NCBI GenBank assembly: GCA_902542165.1
Contig: CACBTF010000003.1
Coordinates: 1-48,953, forward strand
Direction: 5' to 3'
DNA length: 48,953 nucleotides
DNA from: an uncultured Pelagibacteraceae bacterium
Lineage (GTDB): Bacteria; Pseudomonadota; Alphaproteobacteria; Pelagibacterales; Pelagibacteraceae
Shown here one piece after another: positions 26,411-35,890 of the stretch. A program made the translations under genes and the position numbers. The notes under the pieces are model-generated. The model saw nothing but the letters and a program-made list of their open reading frames with translations. It did no database searches and was not told where the DNA came from. Positions within the stretch are counted from its first letter, which is position 1. Every line of letters begins with the position of its first letter.

Positions 26411-26988
26411 AAATTATTTTAGCTTCAAAGAGCGGTGTAAGAAAAAAAATCTTAGACTCTTATAAAATTGAAAATGAGGTTATAGTATCCCATGTGGATG
26501 AAGATGAAATTAAAGAGTCACTTTTGGCTGAAGGTGCAAATCCTCTATCTATATCTAAAAATTTAGCTGAGATAAAATCTATAAAGGTAAGCAATAAGAA
26601 ACCAGATAGATTAGTATTAGGAGCAGATAGTGTAATTTCCCTAAATGATGAATTGGTTAATAAACCAAAATCTAGGGAAGAGGCTTTTAAGATTTTAAAA
26701 AAACTCAATAATTCTAAACATTATTTAATAAGCTCCGTTTGCTTTTCAAAAAATGGAGCAATGATATGGAATTATACAGATTCATCCGAACTTAAAATGA
26801 AAAACTTAAATGAAAAGGAGTTATCCTCTTACTTGAGCAAAATAGACACAAAAACCTTGCTTGCCTATGGTGTGTATCAAATAGAAGCTGACGGATTGAA
26901 ACTTTTTGAATATGTTAAGGGTGACAAGGATTCAATTATGGGATTACCTATAAAGCAAATTTTAAACTATATTAAACAATTTAAATGA
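26407..26988 (+). CDS. maf: Maf-like nucleotide pyrophosphatase
   Basis: This 193-residue protein is a Maf/YhdE-type house-cleaning nucleoside triphosphate pyrophosphatase. It shows the start IILASKSGVRKKIL, the LVLGADSVISL block with the conserved Asp, KPKSREEAFKILKKL and the late YGVYQIEADGLKLFEYVKGD-type loop. Which modified or canonical nucleotides it prefers cannot be read from sequence. It overlaps ppsR and aroE by four bases each. Confidence 0.93.
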   Translation: MKIILASKSGVRKKILDSYKIENEVIVSHVDEDEIKESLLAEGANPLSISKNLAEIKSIKVSNKKPDRLVLGADSVISLNDELVNKPKSREEAFKILKKLNNSKHYLISSVCFSKNGAMIWNYTDSSELKMKNLNEKELSSYLSKIDTKTLLAYGVYQIEADGLKLFEYVKGDKDSIMGLPIKQILNYIKQFK

Positions 26989-27806
26989 AAAAAAATTTTG
27001 GAATAATTGGAAATCCTATTAAACACTCACTTTCTCCAATTTTACATGAGTACTGGTTTAAGAAATACAATATTAATGCACAATATTCTATTATTGAAGC
27101 ATCAGAAAAAGATTTGCCATCAATTATTGAAAAAATTAAGGACGGTAGTTATTCAGGTTTTAATGTAACATTACCTTTTAAACAAAAAATATTAAATTAT
27201 GTAGATAAAGCTATTAATGATGCAGAGGCAACTGGCTCAATTAATACCTTGCTTTTAGATAGCGATAAAGCAGTCATTGGTGAAAACACCGATGTTTATG
27301 GTCTGCAAGCCGCTTATTTAAAAGAAATTGAAAATAGATCAAAAAAAAATGCCCTCATAATTGGGGCTGGAGGTGTCTCTCCATCAGTTATCTTATCTAT
27401 TCAAAAATCTGGGATAAGCAATATTTCAATAACAAATCGCACAAATGAAAAATGTATTTTTTTAAAAAAGAAGTTTAAATTTTTAAATATAGTTTTATGG
27501 GAAAACTTAGAACAGGAGATAAAAAATTTTGATATTATCATCAACGCTACAAGTCTAGGCTTAAAGAACGGTGAGGATTTTAATTTTAATTTTGCCAATA
27601 CCAAAAGCAAAGTTATTTATATTGACACAATATATAATCCGTTAGAAACCAAGACATACAAATATCTTAGAGACGAAGGTAAAAAAGTTTTTAATGGATT
27701 GGATATGTTTATTTATCAGGGTCAAAAATCATTTTACTTATGGAATAAAGTTAATCCTGAAATAGATGATAAGCTAATTGAATTATTAAACTCAAGGCTT
27801 AAATGA
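26985..27806 (+). CDS. aroE: Shikimate dehydrogenase
   Basis: AroE reduces 3-dehydroshikimate to shikimate with NADPH. The 273-residue protein has GNPIKHSLSPILH (9-21), FNVTLPFKQ with catalytic Lys66, GENTDVYG with Asp103, the nucleotide-binding ALIIGAGGVSPSV and C-terminal GLDMFIYQGQKSFYLW. The dinucleotide loop is normal. It is translationally coupled to maf and coaE. Confidence 0.96.
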   Translation: MKKNFGIIGNPIKHSLSPILHEYWFKKYNINAQYSIIEASEKDLPSIIEKIKDGSYSGFNVTLPFKQKILNYVDKAINDAEATGSINTLLLDSDKAVIGENTDVYGLQAAYLKEIENRSKKNALIIGAGGVSPSVILSIQKSGISNISITNRTNEKCIFLKKKFKFLNIVLWENLEQEIKNFDIIINATSLGLKNGEDFNFNFANTKSKVIYIDTIYNPLETKTYKYLRDEGKKVFNGLDMFIYQGQKSFYLWNKVNPEIDDKLIELLNSRLK

Positions 27807-28369
27807 TAAAAGTTGGAATTACAGGTTCACTTGCCTCAGGGAAAACTACAGCAAGTAAAATTTTGTCTTTTAAACGTGGGCCTCTCTTTAGTGCAGATAA
27901 AGCCGTAAAGGATCTCTATAAAAATAAGATATTTAAATTACAAATTAGCAAAAAATTTGGAATACAAAACAACAATCAACTTAAAAAAACACTTAAAAAA
28001 TTGATTTTTAAGAACATTACTAATTTAAAAAAATTAGAAAAAATTGTACATCCTCTGGTAAGAAAAAAAATGAAAAAATTTTCTTTAAAAAATAAAAATA
28101 AAAGGATTCTTTTTTACGAAATACCCTTATTAATTGAAAGTAAACTAATGAAACATTTCAATATAATTATATTCATAAAATCTAGAAAAAATTTAAGATT
28201 GAAAAGGTTTAAATTAAAAAGGGGTGATAAAAAGCTTTTTAGTTTGCTAGATAATCAACAAATGTCAGAAAGAAAAAAAATCAAATTTTGTGACTATGTG
28301 GTTGTGAATGAAAAAAACTTAAAGAGTTTAAAAAAGAGGTTATTAATTATAATATCAAAATATGAGTGA
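27803..28369 (+). CDS. coaE: Dephospho-CoA kinase
   Basis: CoaE phosphorylates dephospho-CoA, the last step of coenzyme A synthesis. The 188-residue protein has the P-loop GSLASGKTT (7-15), a FSADKAV segment with the conserved Asp, the IVHPLVRKKM motif and YEIPLLIES. It is unusually rich in Lys, a reflection of AT-rich codons. It overlaps aroE by four bases and dnaQ by eight. Confidence 0.94.
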   Translation: MIKVGITGSLASGKTTASKILSFKRGPLFSADKAVKDLYKNKIFKLQISKKFGIQNNNQLKKTLKKLIFKNITNLKKLEKIVHPLVRKKMKKFSLKNKNKRILFYEIPLLIESKLMKHFNIIIFIKSRKNLRLKRFKLKRGDKKLFSLLDNQQMSERKKIKFCDYVVVNEKNLKSLKKRLLIIISKYE

Positions 28370-29021
28370 AGTTTTTTTAGATACAGAAACAACAGGTTTG
28401 TCTTTTAAAGACGGGCATAAAATAGTTGAAATAGCATGTATTGAGACTGATGATTTAATTCCAACTGGAAAAATTTTTCATAAATTAATTAATCCTAAAA
28501 GAAGCGTACCAAACGAAGCTTTTAAAGTTCATGGTTTCTCAGAAGAATTTTTAAGAGATAAAGAAACTTTTGATAAAATTTCTGATGAGTTTCTGAATTT
28601 CATTGAAAACAAAAAAATTATTATTCACAATGCAGCTTTTGATTTAAGTTTCTTAGATGGAGAACTCGGACTAATAAAAAAGGAAAAAATTAACAAAAAA
28701 CTGGTCATAGACTCCTTAGAGGTTGCTAGAAATAAATTTCCAGGAACATCAAACTCGTTAGATGCACTATGTAAAAAGTTTAATGTAGATCTTTCTAGAA
28801 GAACGAAGCACAATGCCCTTCTTGATTGTGAGTTACTAAGAGAAGTTTACATAAATTTATTAGATGCAAAAGAACCAAAATTTAATCTGTCTAATAATAC
28901 TTTAGAACAAAAAATAAAAAAATCTTATGACTATAGTAAAACCATTATAAAGATATCAGATGAGGAAATTAAAAAACATAAAGCTTTTTTAAAATCTGAA
29001 CTAAAAAAAAATTTTTATTGA
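28362..29021 (+). CDS. dnaQ: DNA polymerase III epsilon subunit (3'-5' exonuclease)
   Basis: DnaQ is the proofreading subunit of the replicative polymerase core. The 219-residue protein shows all exonuclease motifs: FLDTETTGL (Asp and Glu of Exo I), HNAAFDLSFLD (Exo II), and TKHNALLDCELL (Exo III). The C-terminal tail is charged, as needed for alpha-subunit binding. It ends the ppsR-maf-aroE-coaE-dnaQ operon and overlaps convergent secB by seven bases. Confidence 0.96.
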   Translation: MSEVFLDTETTGLSFKDGHKIVEIACIETDDLIPTGKIFHKLINPKRSVPNEAFKVHGFSEEFLRDKETFDKISDEFLNFIENKKIIIHNAAFDLSFLDGELGLIKKEKINKKLVIDSLEVARNKFPGTSNSLDALCKKFNVDLSRRTKHNALLDCELLREVYINLLDAKEPKFNLSNNTLEQKIKKSYDYSKTIIKISDEEIKKHKAFLKSELKKNFY

Positions 29022-29434
29022 TTTTTTCTTATTTTATACAATTTTTCAAAATCAACTGTTTCATTAATCTTTACATCTTTAAAACCTGAATTCTGAAATA
29101 AAAAAATAAATATTCGTCTTAATTCAGAATAAATCTCAGAGGGAATTTCTATAAGAATAATTCTTTCCATTTCTTCTTTTTTCATTTTTTCGTTTTTTAG
29201 TTCTACAAGTGTAGAAAAAATTACCTTTGTTTCAATTTTTTCAAAGTCATTATTAATTGGGGTAAGGTTTAAACTTGTTAAAACTTCAATTATATTTTGT
29301 TTTACTTGATTACTTTTAATATCGATATTAATTTTGTAATTAGATATATTTTTTGAAAGAAGATAAAATGTTTTAGGATTTGGAATATTAAATTTTAAAT
29401 CTTTAATATATTTTCCGATAATTTTATAGCTCAT
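29015..29434 (-). CDS. secB: Protein-export chaperone SecB
   Basis: SecB binds unfolded preproteins and hands them to SecA. This 139-residue divergent member shows the N-terminal YIKDLKFNIPNP (usually YxKDLSFExP) near residues 8-19 and the ESSYxGIF-like region is weak, but the length, the LLIEIPSEIYSELRRIFIF-like C-terminal half and the placement next to dnaQ, fxsA and the Tim44 gene, as in other alphaproteobacteria, support the call. Start overlaps the fxsA end by 11 bases. Confidence 0.82.
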   Translation of the reverse strand: MSYKIIGKYIKDLKFNIPNPKTFYLLSKNISNYKINIDIKSNQVKQNIIEVLTSLNLTPINNDFEKIETKVIFSTLVELKNEKMKKEEMERIILIEIPSEIYSELRRIFIFLFQNSGFKDVKINETVDFEKLYKIRKNQ

Positions 29435-29843
29435 CTTTTTTGTTATCTATTATTTCACCATCAATAATTTTATCATCATTTTTTTCTTTGGTTTTATAAT
29501 CTTTCTTGAAAGCTAAACTAAAAAAAATTTTTCTTGTAAAAGGTATTAATAATAAGAAACCAACAAAATCAGTTAAGAAACCTGGTATTATTAATAAAAA
29601 TGCGGCAAATGCTATTGATGCCCCTGACATTAATTCATAAACTGGCATCTTATTCTGGTATAAATTCATCATACCTGATTTCAATGTTTGGATTCCTTGA
29701 AATTTTGCAAAGTAGATACCAATTATTGCAGTGAAAAAGATGAGGGCTACGGTGTTTAAAGCGCCTATTCCTCCTCCTATTTTAATTAGTAAAAATATTT
29801 CTAGTGCTGGTAATGTGATAAATATGATAAAAAATGGGTTCAT
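29424..29843 (-). CDS. fxsA: FxsA family membrane protein
   Basis: This 139-residue protein has the FxsA/YjeG pattern: ITLPALEIFLLIKIGGGIGALNTVALIFFTAIIGIY in the first half, then GFLTDFVGFLLLIPFTR. FxsA is a polytopic inner-membrane protein known in E. coli for affecting F exclusion of phage T7; its normal role is unknown. A charged cytosolic tail follows the last helix. It is divergent from the Tim44-like gene. Confidence 0.92.
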   Translation of the reverse strand: MNPFFIIFITLPALEIFLLIKIGGGIGALNTVALIFFTAIIGIYFAKFQGIQTLKSGMMNLYQNKMPVYELMSGASIAFAAFLLIIPGFLTDFVGFLLLIPFTRKIFFSLAFKKDYKTKEKNDDKIIDGEIIDNKKDEL

Positions 29844-29887
29844 TTGTCTGATACAAAAATATATGATTAATGTATATTTATCAAATT

Positions 29888-30490
29888 ATGAGTAACAGTT
29901 TTGGATATATTGATATTATTTTGCTCGGCATGATAGCGGGATTTATAATTCTGCGATTAAGGAGTATTTTGGGCAGAAAAACAGGTCATGAGTCTAAAAT
30001 CTATCCAGGTTTTGCTGAGAAGGATTTTAATATACCCAAAAATGATGTTAAACCGGTAAAGAAAAATCTCGAAATTCTTGAAGGAACAGAAAAAAAGGAA
30101 TTTTTACAGGGTGCTGAGATTGCCTATGAAAGTATTTTAACTTCTTTTGCAACTGGTGACTTGATAAAATTAAAAAACTTACTTTCATCTAGTATGTTCT
30201 CAAACTTTTCTGATGCTATTAAAACAAGAAATAAAGAAGGCGTAAAGTCTGAATTCACATTTATTGGAGTAAAAGAATCTTCTTTAGAAAAATATGAAAA
30301 AATAAAAGATGATTTATTTGCTACTGTAAAATTTGTTGCGGAAGTCATTTCTGTTAAAAAGGACAAGGAAAACAAAATAATTGAAGGAAACCCTGATAAA
30401 ATTAAATTTGTAACTGATAGTTGGAAATTTACAAAAAATATTAAGCAAAAAGGTCCAAATTGGTATTTGTCTGAAATTATCAGCAAGTGA
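29888..30490 (+). CDS. Tim44-like domain protein
   Basis: This 200-residue protein starts with one membrane helix (IDIILLGMIAGFIILRL) followed by a Tim44-like domain (GAEIAYESILTSFATGDLIKLKNLLS, TFIGVKESSLEKYEK, FVAEVISVKKDKENKI, DSWKFTKNIKQKGPNWYLSEI). In alphaproteobacteria this type (TimA-like) faces the periplasm or membrane and its function is not settled; it is the presumed ancestor of mitochondrial Tim44. The frame extends to 29870, but ATG 29888 fits better. The TGA stop overlaps the next start (GTGA). Confidence 0.9.
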   Translation: MSNSFGYIDIILLGMIAGFIILRLRSILGRKTGHESKIYPGFAEKDFNIPKNDVKPVKKNLEILEGTEKKEFLQGAEIAYESILTSFATGDLIKLKNLLSSSMFSNFSDAIKTRNKEGVKSEFTFIGVKESSLEKYEKIKDDLFATVKFVAEVISVKKDKENKIIEGNPDKIKFVTDSWKFTKNIKQKGPNWYLSEIISK

Positions 30491-30906
30491 CAAAGAAAAA
30501 AGATATTAATCAAGAAAATAAAAAAATTTGGGAAGAATACATTAAAAATCCTTCCGATATTTACGATAAAGATCAGAATTCATATAATAAAATTCAAAAA
30601 AGTGGGCGTTTTAAATTTGATTTACATGGTTTTACTTTGGATGAAGCAAATATCAAAGTAAAAGAAATCATTAATCACTGTATCAAAAATAAAATTAGAG
30701 AATTGTTACTTATAACTGGTAAGGGTATTCACTCATCAACTGATGGAGATGCTTATATATCAAAAGATTTAGGAAAATTAAAATATTCTGTTCCTGAGTT
30801 TATAAAAACTAATTCAGAATTAAAAAAACTAATAATTTCAATCAATGATGCTGAGAAGAAAGATGGCGGTGCAGGAGCAATTGTTATTAAGTTAAAGAGT
30901 TTATAA
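30487..30906 (+). CDS. Smr domain protein
   Basis: This 139-residue protein has an Smr (MutS2 C-terminal) domain: [28 protein letters not shown] and a C-terminal [13 protein letters not shown]. Smr domains have nicking endonuclease or RNA-cleaving activity in some members; a role in ribosome rescue is described for others. It starts at a GTG overlapping the Tim44-like stop. Its end overlaps convergent hslU by six bases. Confidence 0.9.
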   Translation: MTKKKDINQENKKIWEEYIKNPSDIYDKDQNSYNKIQKSGRFKFDLHGFTLDEANIKVKEIINHCIKNKIRELLLITGKGIHSSTDGDAYISKDLGKLKYSVPEFIKTNSELKKLIISINDAEKKDGGAGAIVIKLKSL

Positions 30907-32274
30907 TATAAATTTAGACAAATCTGTGTCTTTAACTAAGTTTCCTAAGTTATCTTGCACATATTTTTTATCAACAGTGATTGTTTCGCCCGCTCTATCA
31001 GTGGCATTAAAACTAATATCATCTAAAACTTTTTCAATAATAGTATGGAGTCTTCTAGCGCCTATATTTTCAACTGATGAATTTACTTCTGCTGAAATTT
31101 TAGCAAGCATATCAATTCCATCATCTGTGAATTCTAAATTTACGTTTTCAGTTTTAAGTAATTCTTTGTATTGTTTTATTAAACTGTTATCAGGCTCTTT
31201 AAGAATTCTTTTAAAATCTTCCTCTTTAAGTGCGTCCAACTCAACTCTTATCGGTAATCTTCCTTGTAATTCAGGTAATAAATCTGAAGGTTTAGCTAAT
31301 TGAAAGGCTCCAGAAGCAATGAATAAAATATGATCAGTTTTAATTGGTCCGTGTTTAGTGCTTACACTTGTTCCTTCTATTAGAGGCAATAAGTCTCTTT
31401 GCACACCTTCTCTAGATACATCTCCGCCTATTCTGTCACTTCTAGCTGAAACTTTATCGATTTCGTCTAAGAAAACTATTCCATTTTCCTCAGTCGCTTT
31501 TTTCGCCTCTATAATGATTTTATCCTCTTCGATCATTTTATCTGACTCCTGAGCAACCAAAATATCGTGAGATTCTTTAACAGTCATTTTTTTCTTTTTA
31601 CCCTTTTTACCACCCATAGATTTTCCTAAAATATCTCCAAGATTTACCATTCCAACATTTCCGCCAGGCATTCCAGGTATTTCAAAACTTTTAAGTGGAG
31701 ATGAAGTATTTTGAACTTCTATTTCAATTTCATTGTCATCTAAGTCACCTGATCTCAATCTTTTTCTAAAACTCTCTCTAGTTGCAACACTTGCTTTATT
31801 ACCAACAAGAGCATCCAAAACTTTTTCCTCTGCTTTTAATTCTGCTTTAGCTTTTACCTCTTTTCTTTTTTTCTCTCTTTCCATAGCTATGGCTATTTCA
31901 ATTAAATCTCTTATAATTTGCTCTACATCCCTTCCTACATAACCAACTTCAGTAAATCTTGTTGCCTCCACTTTTATAAAAGGAGCTTCTGCCAGCTTTG
32001 ATAATCTTCTTGATATTTCGGTTTTACCTACACCCGTGGGACCTATCATCAAGATGTTTTTGGGCAGAACTTCATCCCTCATGGCGTCTGACAATGCTTG
32101 TCTTCTCCATCTGTTTCTTAAAGCAACAGCTACTGCTTTTTTTGCATCTTTTTGACCGATTACGTATCTATCTAACTCTGAAACAATTTCTCTTGGAGAC
32201 AAGGCGCTTACTTTAGAATTTTCTTTATCTTTTTTAACTACTTTTAAGTTTGTAACTTTATTTGATGGCGCCAT
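30901..32274 (-). CDS. hslU: ATP-dependent protease ATPase subunit HslU
   Basis: HslU is the AAA+ unfoldase of the HslUV protease. Counting from ATG 32274, the 457-residue protein has [16 protein letters not shown], Walker A GPTGVGKT (78-85), the I domain, Walker [11 protein letters not shown], and [19 protein letters not shown] (sensor 2). The C-terminal DLSKFIL ending docks into HslV. The frame runs 19 codons further upstream into hslV, but the common start and two-base spacing support 32274. Confidence 0.97.
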   Translation of the reverse strand: MAPSNKVTNLKVVKKDKENSKVSALSPREIVSELDRYVIGQKDAKKAVAVALRNRWRRQALSDAMRDEVLPKNILMIGPTGVGKTEISRRLSKLAEAPFIKVEATRFTEVGYVGRDVEQIIRDLIEIAIAMEREKKRKEVKAKAELKAEEKVLDALVGNKASVATRESFRKRLRSGDLDDNEIEIEVQNTSSPLKSFEIPGMPGGNVGMVNLGDILGKSMGGKKGKKKKMTVKESHDILVAQESDKMIEEDKIIIEAKKATEENGIVFLDEIDKVSARSDRIGGDVSREGVQRDLLPLIEGTSVSTKHGPIKTDHILFIASGAFQLAKPSDLLPELQGRLPIRVELDALKEEDFKRILKEPDNSLIKQYKELLKTENVNLEFTDDGIDMLAKISAEVNSSVENIGARRLHTIIEKVLDDISFNATDRAGETITVDKKYVQDNLGNLVKDTDLSKFIL

Positions 32275-32275
32275 A

Positions 32276-32815
32276 TTAAACTTTTTCCACTGTAACGTTG
32301 TTATTAGTAAATACGCATATGTCAGATGCAACTTTAATAGATTTTCTAGCTATATCTTCTGCGCTCATATCGGTTTCAGCTAATACTTTTGCAGCTGCTA
32401 AGGCGTAATTCCCACCTGATCCAATTCCTATAATCCCATCTTCAGGTTCTAGTACATCTCCAGTTCCTGAAATTATAAAGCTGTGTTTTTTATCTGCCAC
32501 AGCCATTAACGCTTCTAATCTTCTTAAAAATTTATCACTTCTCCAATCTTTAGCTAACTCTACAGCAGCTCGTTGTAAATTACCTGCATGTTTTTCTAAT
32601 TTTGCCTCTAGTCTTTCAAACAAGGTTAGAGCATCAGCAGTTGAACCTGCAAAGCCTGCTATTACACCTCTACTCTCAATTTTTCTTACCTTCTTGGCTT
32701 TACTTTTTAATACAGTATTACCCAAACTAACTTGGCCGTCACCTGCAACTACAGTTTCACCATTTTTTCTAAGCAAGACAATTGTTGTTCCATGCCATTT
32801 TTCAGCTGTATTCAT
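32276..32815 (-). CDS. hslV: ATP-dependent protease subunit HslV
   Basis: HslV is the proteasome-beta-like peptidase. The 179-residue protein has the motif [23 protein letters not shown], so the catalytic Thr is residue 10 after a nine-residue prosequence that must be removed (E. coli HslV needs only Met removal). Also present are [21 protein letters not shown] and [13 protein letters not shown]. It is the first gene of the leftward hslVU unit. Confidence 0.97.
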   Translation of the reverse strand: MNTAEKWHGTTIVLLRKNGETVVAGDGQVSLGNTVLKSKAKKVRKIESRGVIAGFAGSTADALTLFERLEAKLEKHAGNLQRAAVELAKDWRSDKFLRRLEALMAVADKKHSFIISGTGDVLEPEDGIIGIGSGGNYALAAAKVLAETDMSAEDIARKSIKVASDICVFTNNNVTVEKV

Positions 32816-32853
32816 GTTATTATATGTGGAGATTATTTTTAGATCTTCAATAG

Positions 32854-32913
32854 TAAATCTGATTTATTGATAAAATGTCCGATTATATATATATCAAAGA
32901 TAAATCAGAGTTA
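32854..32913. repeat. Inverted repeat in the hslV-hisB intergenic region
   Basis: TCTGATTTAT (32858-32867) is the exact reverse complement of ATAAATCAGA (32900-32909). The inner bases TGATA (32868-32872) and TATCA (32892-32896) also pair, after a three-base AAG bulge, and TAA/TTA extend the outer ends past one mismatch. About 18 pairs surround a 19-base loop that ends 4 bp before the hisB ATG. TTGATA (32867-32872) and TATATC (32890-32895), 17 bp apart, lie within it and may be a promoter. Confidence 0.6.
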
Positions 32914-32917
32914 ATTT

Positions 32918-33508
32918 ATGGCAAGAAAAGCAAAAATTAGTCGAAAAACAAAAGAGACCAATATAGCCGTTTCTGTAAATTTAGATGGAAAAGGTAAATA
33001 CAAAATTAAGACTGGTATTGGTTTTCTAGACCACATGTTAGAACAGCTTTCCAAGCATTCTTTAATCGATTTAGAAGTAAATGCAAAAGGTGATACTCAT
33101 ATTGATTTACACCACACTACAGAGGATACAGGTATTGCTATTGGTGAAGCCATCAAGAAAGCAGCTGGTAACAGAAAAGGTATAAGAAGATACGCGTCAA
33201 CAATGATACCCATGGATGAAACTTTAAGTAGAGTTTCTATTGATGTATCTAACCGTCCATATTTAATTTGGAAAGTTAATTTAAAAGTAGAAAAATTAGG
33301 TGAAATGGATACAGAGCTATTTAAAGAATGGTTCCAGGCTTTCTCACAATCTGCTGGTGTTACTTTACATGTAGAAAATATTTATGGAGAGAATAGTCAC
33401 CACAAAATTGAGTCTTGTTACAAAGGTTTAGCTAGATCATTAAAAGATGCTCTAGAAGTTGATAAAAGAATTAAAAACTCAATACCTTCGACCAAAGGCT
33501 CTATTTAA
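32918..33508 (+). CDS. hisB: Imidazoleglycerol-phosphate dehydratase
   Basis: HisB dehydrates imidazoleglycerol phosphate in histidine synthesis. The 196-residue monofunctional form has [32 protein letters not shown] (metal-binding His), [12 protein letters not shown] and the repeated [18 protein letters not shown]. The E. coli fused phosphatase domain is absent, as in other alphaproteobacteria. It leads the hisB-hisH-hisA-hisF-hisE-HIT-GNAT run. Confidence 0.97.
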   Translation: MARKAKISRKTKETNIAVSVNLDGKGKYKIKTGIGFLDHMLEQLSKHSLIDLEVNAKGDTHIDLHHTTEDTGIAIGEAIKKAAGNRKGIRRYASTMIPMDETLSRVSIDVSNRPYLIWKVNLKVEKLGEMDTELFKEWFQAFSQSAGVTLHVENIYGENSHHKIESCYKGLARSLKDALEVDKRIKNSIPSTKGSI

Positions 33509-33513
33509 ATTTG

Positions 33514-34140
33514 ATGAACGTCACAATTGTTGACTACCAATCGGGCAATATAAGCTCAGTCATTAACTCTTTTACAGAGGTCGCTAAAGGCAAAGTTAAT
33601 TTAGAGGTAACTTCAGATACAAAGAAAATTAAATCAAGCGATAAGATTGTTCTACCTGGACAAGGCTCATTTAAAAGCTGCGTAGACTCTCTTAACAAGA
33701 TTAAAGGATTAGTAGACACGTTAAAAGAATTTGCAATCATAAATAAGAAACCTCTATTAGGAATCTGTGTAGGCTTACAAATGTTTGCAGATGTAGGTTA
33801 TGAAGAAGCAGAAACAAAAGGATTAGGTTGGATTTCTGGTAAAGTTTCCAAAATTAACAATCAAAGCGGAAAGTTTAAACTTCCACACATTGGTTGGAAT
33901 GAAATTGAAATTCAAAAAGAAAGTAAAATATTTAAAGACATAAAAAATAAATCTCATATGTATTTTGTGCACAGTTACGAGTTTATTCCAAATGATAAAT
34001 CTGTGATCTCAGCAACAACTGATTACTCGTCTAAGATAGTTTGCTCAGTTGAAAAAGATAATTTATTTGGAACACAATTCCACCCAGAGAAAAGTGATAA
34101 AACTGGATTAAAAATAATTGATAATTTTATAAAATTATAA
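33514..34140 (+). CDS. hisH: Imidazole glycerol phosphate synthase glutaminase subunit
   Basis: HisH supplies ammonia from glutamine to HisF. The 208-residue class I amidotransferase has VLPGQGSF, the nucleophile Cys85 in GICVGLQM, and the C-terminal FGTQFHPEKS with the catalytic His and Glu. An in-frame TTG at 33511 precedes the ATG; ATG 33514 (MNVTIVDYQSGN) fits the family. It starts five bases after the hisB stop. Confidence 0.97.
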   Translation: MNVTIVDYQSGNISSVINSFTEVAKGKVNLEVTSDTKKIKSSDKIVLPGQGSFKSCVDSLNKIKGLVDTLKEFAIINKKPLLGICVGLQMFADVGYEEAETKGLGWISGKVSKINNQSGKFKLPHIGWNEIEIQKESKIFKDIKNKSHMYFVHSYEFIPNDKSVISATTDYSSKIVCSVEKDNLFGTQFHPEKSDKTGLKIIDNFIKL

Positions 34141-34865
34141 TGAAAATATTTCCAGCAATAGATATTAAAGATAAAAAATGTGTGAGATTGATCAAGGGAG
34201 ATTTTGAAAATAAAACTGAATATAAAACTTCACCCATTGATCAAGCAGGTATATACAGAGATAACGGTTTTAAAAATTTACACATTGTTGATTTAGATGG
34301 AGCCCTGACAGGTAAGACAGTTAACCTTGATGTTATTCAAGAAATAGCAAGTAAGTACGATTTAAAAATTGAAATAGGTGGTGGCGTTAGATCTATAAGT
34401 AGTATTAAGAAATATATTGAAGTAGGTGTTGAGAAAGTTATTTTAGGAAGTGGCGCTATTAAAAATAAAGAATTTCTAAAAGAAGCTTGCGAGAAGTTTA
34501 AAAATCAAATCGCTCTAGGCTTAGACGCGAAGGATGGTAATCTGTCCGTGTCAGGTTGGAAAGAAAATTTAAATATTAAAACTGTAGACTTTCTTAAGGA
34601 AGTTAACAGCTATGGAGTGAGCCGTATAATTTACACAGATATAAATAGAGATGGAATGAAGACTAGCCCTAACTTTGAGGAAACAGTAAAAATTGCAGAG
34701 CTTTCCAATTGTCCTGTAGTGATTTCAGGAGGTGTTTCTTCAATAAAAGATATTAAGAAAGCCAAAGAATTAAATAATAAAAAAATTGAAGGTGTCATTG
34801 TAGGTAAAGCTATTTATGATGGTGATATTAAACTTGATGAACTAGCGAAGGAGATCAATGCTTAA
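34140..34865 (+). CDS. hisA: ProFAR isomerase
   Basis: HisA isomerises ProFAR to PRFAR. The 241-residue half-repeat TIM barrel starts [10 protein letters not shown] with catalytic Asp8, has [28 protein letters not shown] with the second acidic residue, [10 protein letters not shown] and VISGGVSS. The stop codon of hisH overlaps its ATG (TAATG). It overlaps hisF by eight bases. Confidence 0.97.
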   Translation: MKIFPAIDIKDKKCVRLIKGDFENKTEYKTSPIDQAGIYRDNGFKNLHIVDLDGALTGKTVNLDVIQEIASKYDLKIEIGGGVRSISSIKKYIEVGVEKVILGSGAIKNKEFLKEACEKFKNQIALGLDAKDGNLSVSGWKENLNIKTVDFLKEVNSYGVSRIIYTDINRDGMKTSPNFEETVKIAELSNCPVVISGGVSSIKDIKKAKELNNKKIEGVIVGKAIYDGDIKLDELAKEINA

Positions 34866-35616
34866 AAATAGAATTATACCTTGTTTAGATGTTAAGAATG
34901 GAAGAGTAGTTAAAGGCATTAACTTTGTTGAATTAAAAGATGCTGGGGATCCAGTTGAGCAAGCCAAGATTTACAGTGACGGTGGAGCTGATGAGATTTG
35001 TTTTTTAGATATTACCGCGTCGAATGAAAACAGAGATACAATTATTGATATTGTAAGAAAAACTGCAAAAGAATGTTTTGTTCCTTTAACTGTCGGCGGC
35101 GGAGTTAGAACTATTCAGAATATAACTGATTTATTATTAGCAGGGGCAGATAAGGTTTCTATAAATACAGCAGCAGTGAAAGATGTTAGTTTTTTAAAAG
35201 AGGCTTCTAAAAAATTTGGCACTCAATGTATTGTTGTAGCTATCGATGCCAAAAAAGTATCAGACAATAAATGGGAAGTCTTTACTCATGGTGGAAGAAA
35301 CAAAACAGGAATTGATGCTGTAGAATTTGCTAAACAAGTCGAAACAAATGGAGCAGGAGAAATTTTATTAACTTCTATGGATAGAGACGGAACAAAGTCT
35401 GGTTATGATGTTGAATTATTAAAAGTAATTACAGATAGTACGAATATTCCTGTTATTGCTTCTGGTGGTGTAGGCACTTTAGATCATCTCTACGATGGTA
35501 TAGTTAAAGGTGGAGCTAGTGCAGTTCTAGCAGCTTCTATTTTCCATTATGGAGAATATAAAATTAAAGAAGCTAAAGAATATTTGAATTCTAAGAATGT
35601 ATCGGTAAGATTATAA
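34858..35616 (+). CDS. hisF: Imidazole glycerol phosphate synthase cyclase subunit
   Basis: HisF forms imidazoleglycerol phosphate and AICAR from PRFAR with ammonia from HisH. The 252-residue TIM barrel has [16 protein letters not shown] with Asp11, [42 protein letters not shown] and VIASGGVG. The AICAR made here can feed PurH encoded at 17.9-19.5 kb. Confidence 0.98.
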   Translation: MLKNRIIPCLDVKNGRVVKGINFVELKDAGDPVEQAKIYSDGGADEICFLDITASNENRDTIIDIVRKTAKECFVPLTVGGGVRTIQNITDLLLAGADKVSINTAAVKDVSFLKEASKKFGTQCIVVAIDAKKVSDNKWEVFTHGGRNKTGIDAVEFAKQVETNGAGEILLTSMDRDGTKSGYDVELLKVITDSTNIPVIASGGVGTLDHLYDGIVKGGASAVLAASIFHYGEYKIKEAKEYLNSKNVSVRL

Positions 35617-35617
35617 A

Positions 35618-35890
35618 ATGTTTGAAAACCTTGAACAATTAATGCAAATCATTAGAGAGAAAAAAAATTCTTCTCCTGATAAATCCTATACGAATAAACT
35701 TCTTAACGATAAAAGTTTAAGTGTTGCAAAAGTTAAAGAAGAAATAGGAGAATTAATCGAGGCTGTTGAACAAAACTCTAATAAAATACACGAAGCAGCA
35801 GATGTAATTTATCATTTGATGGTTTATCTTGAGGCTAATAATATCAAGATCGAAGATGTTATGGGTGAACTAAAAAAGAGACAAAAATGA
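35618..35890 (+). CDS. hisE: Phosphoribosyl-ATP pyrophosphohydrolase
   Basis: HisE hydrolyses phosphoribosyl-ATP to PR-AMP, the second histidine step. The 90-residue all-helical MazG-like protein has SYTNKLLNDKSLSVAKVKEEIGELIEAV and HEAADVIYHLMVYLEA with the metal-binding Glu/Asp residues. No hisI domain is fused. The spacing to hisF is one base, and its stop overlaps the HIT gene by four. Confidence 0.95.
   Translation: MFENLEQLMQIIREKKNSSPDKSYTNKLLNDKSLSVAKVKEEIGELIEAVEQNSNKIHEAADVIYHLMVYLEANNIKIEDVMGELKKRQK

Noticed and set aside
30124-30513. 129-residue minus-strand frame
   Set aside because: It is antisense to the Tim44-like gene, without start signals.
30926-31303. 125-residue Ser-rich plus-strand frame
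   Set aside because: It is antisense to hslU; Ser/Leu-rich composition is typical of reversed AT-rich coding sequence.
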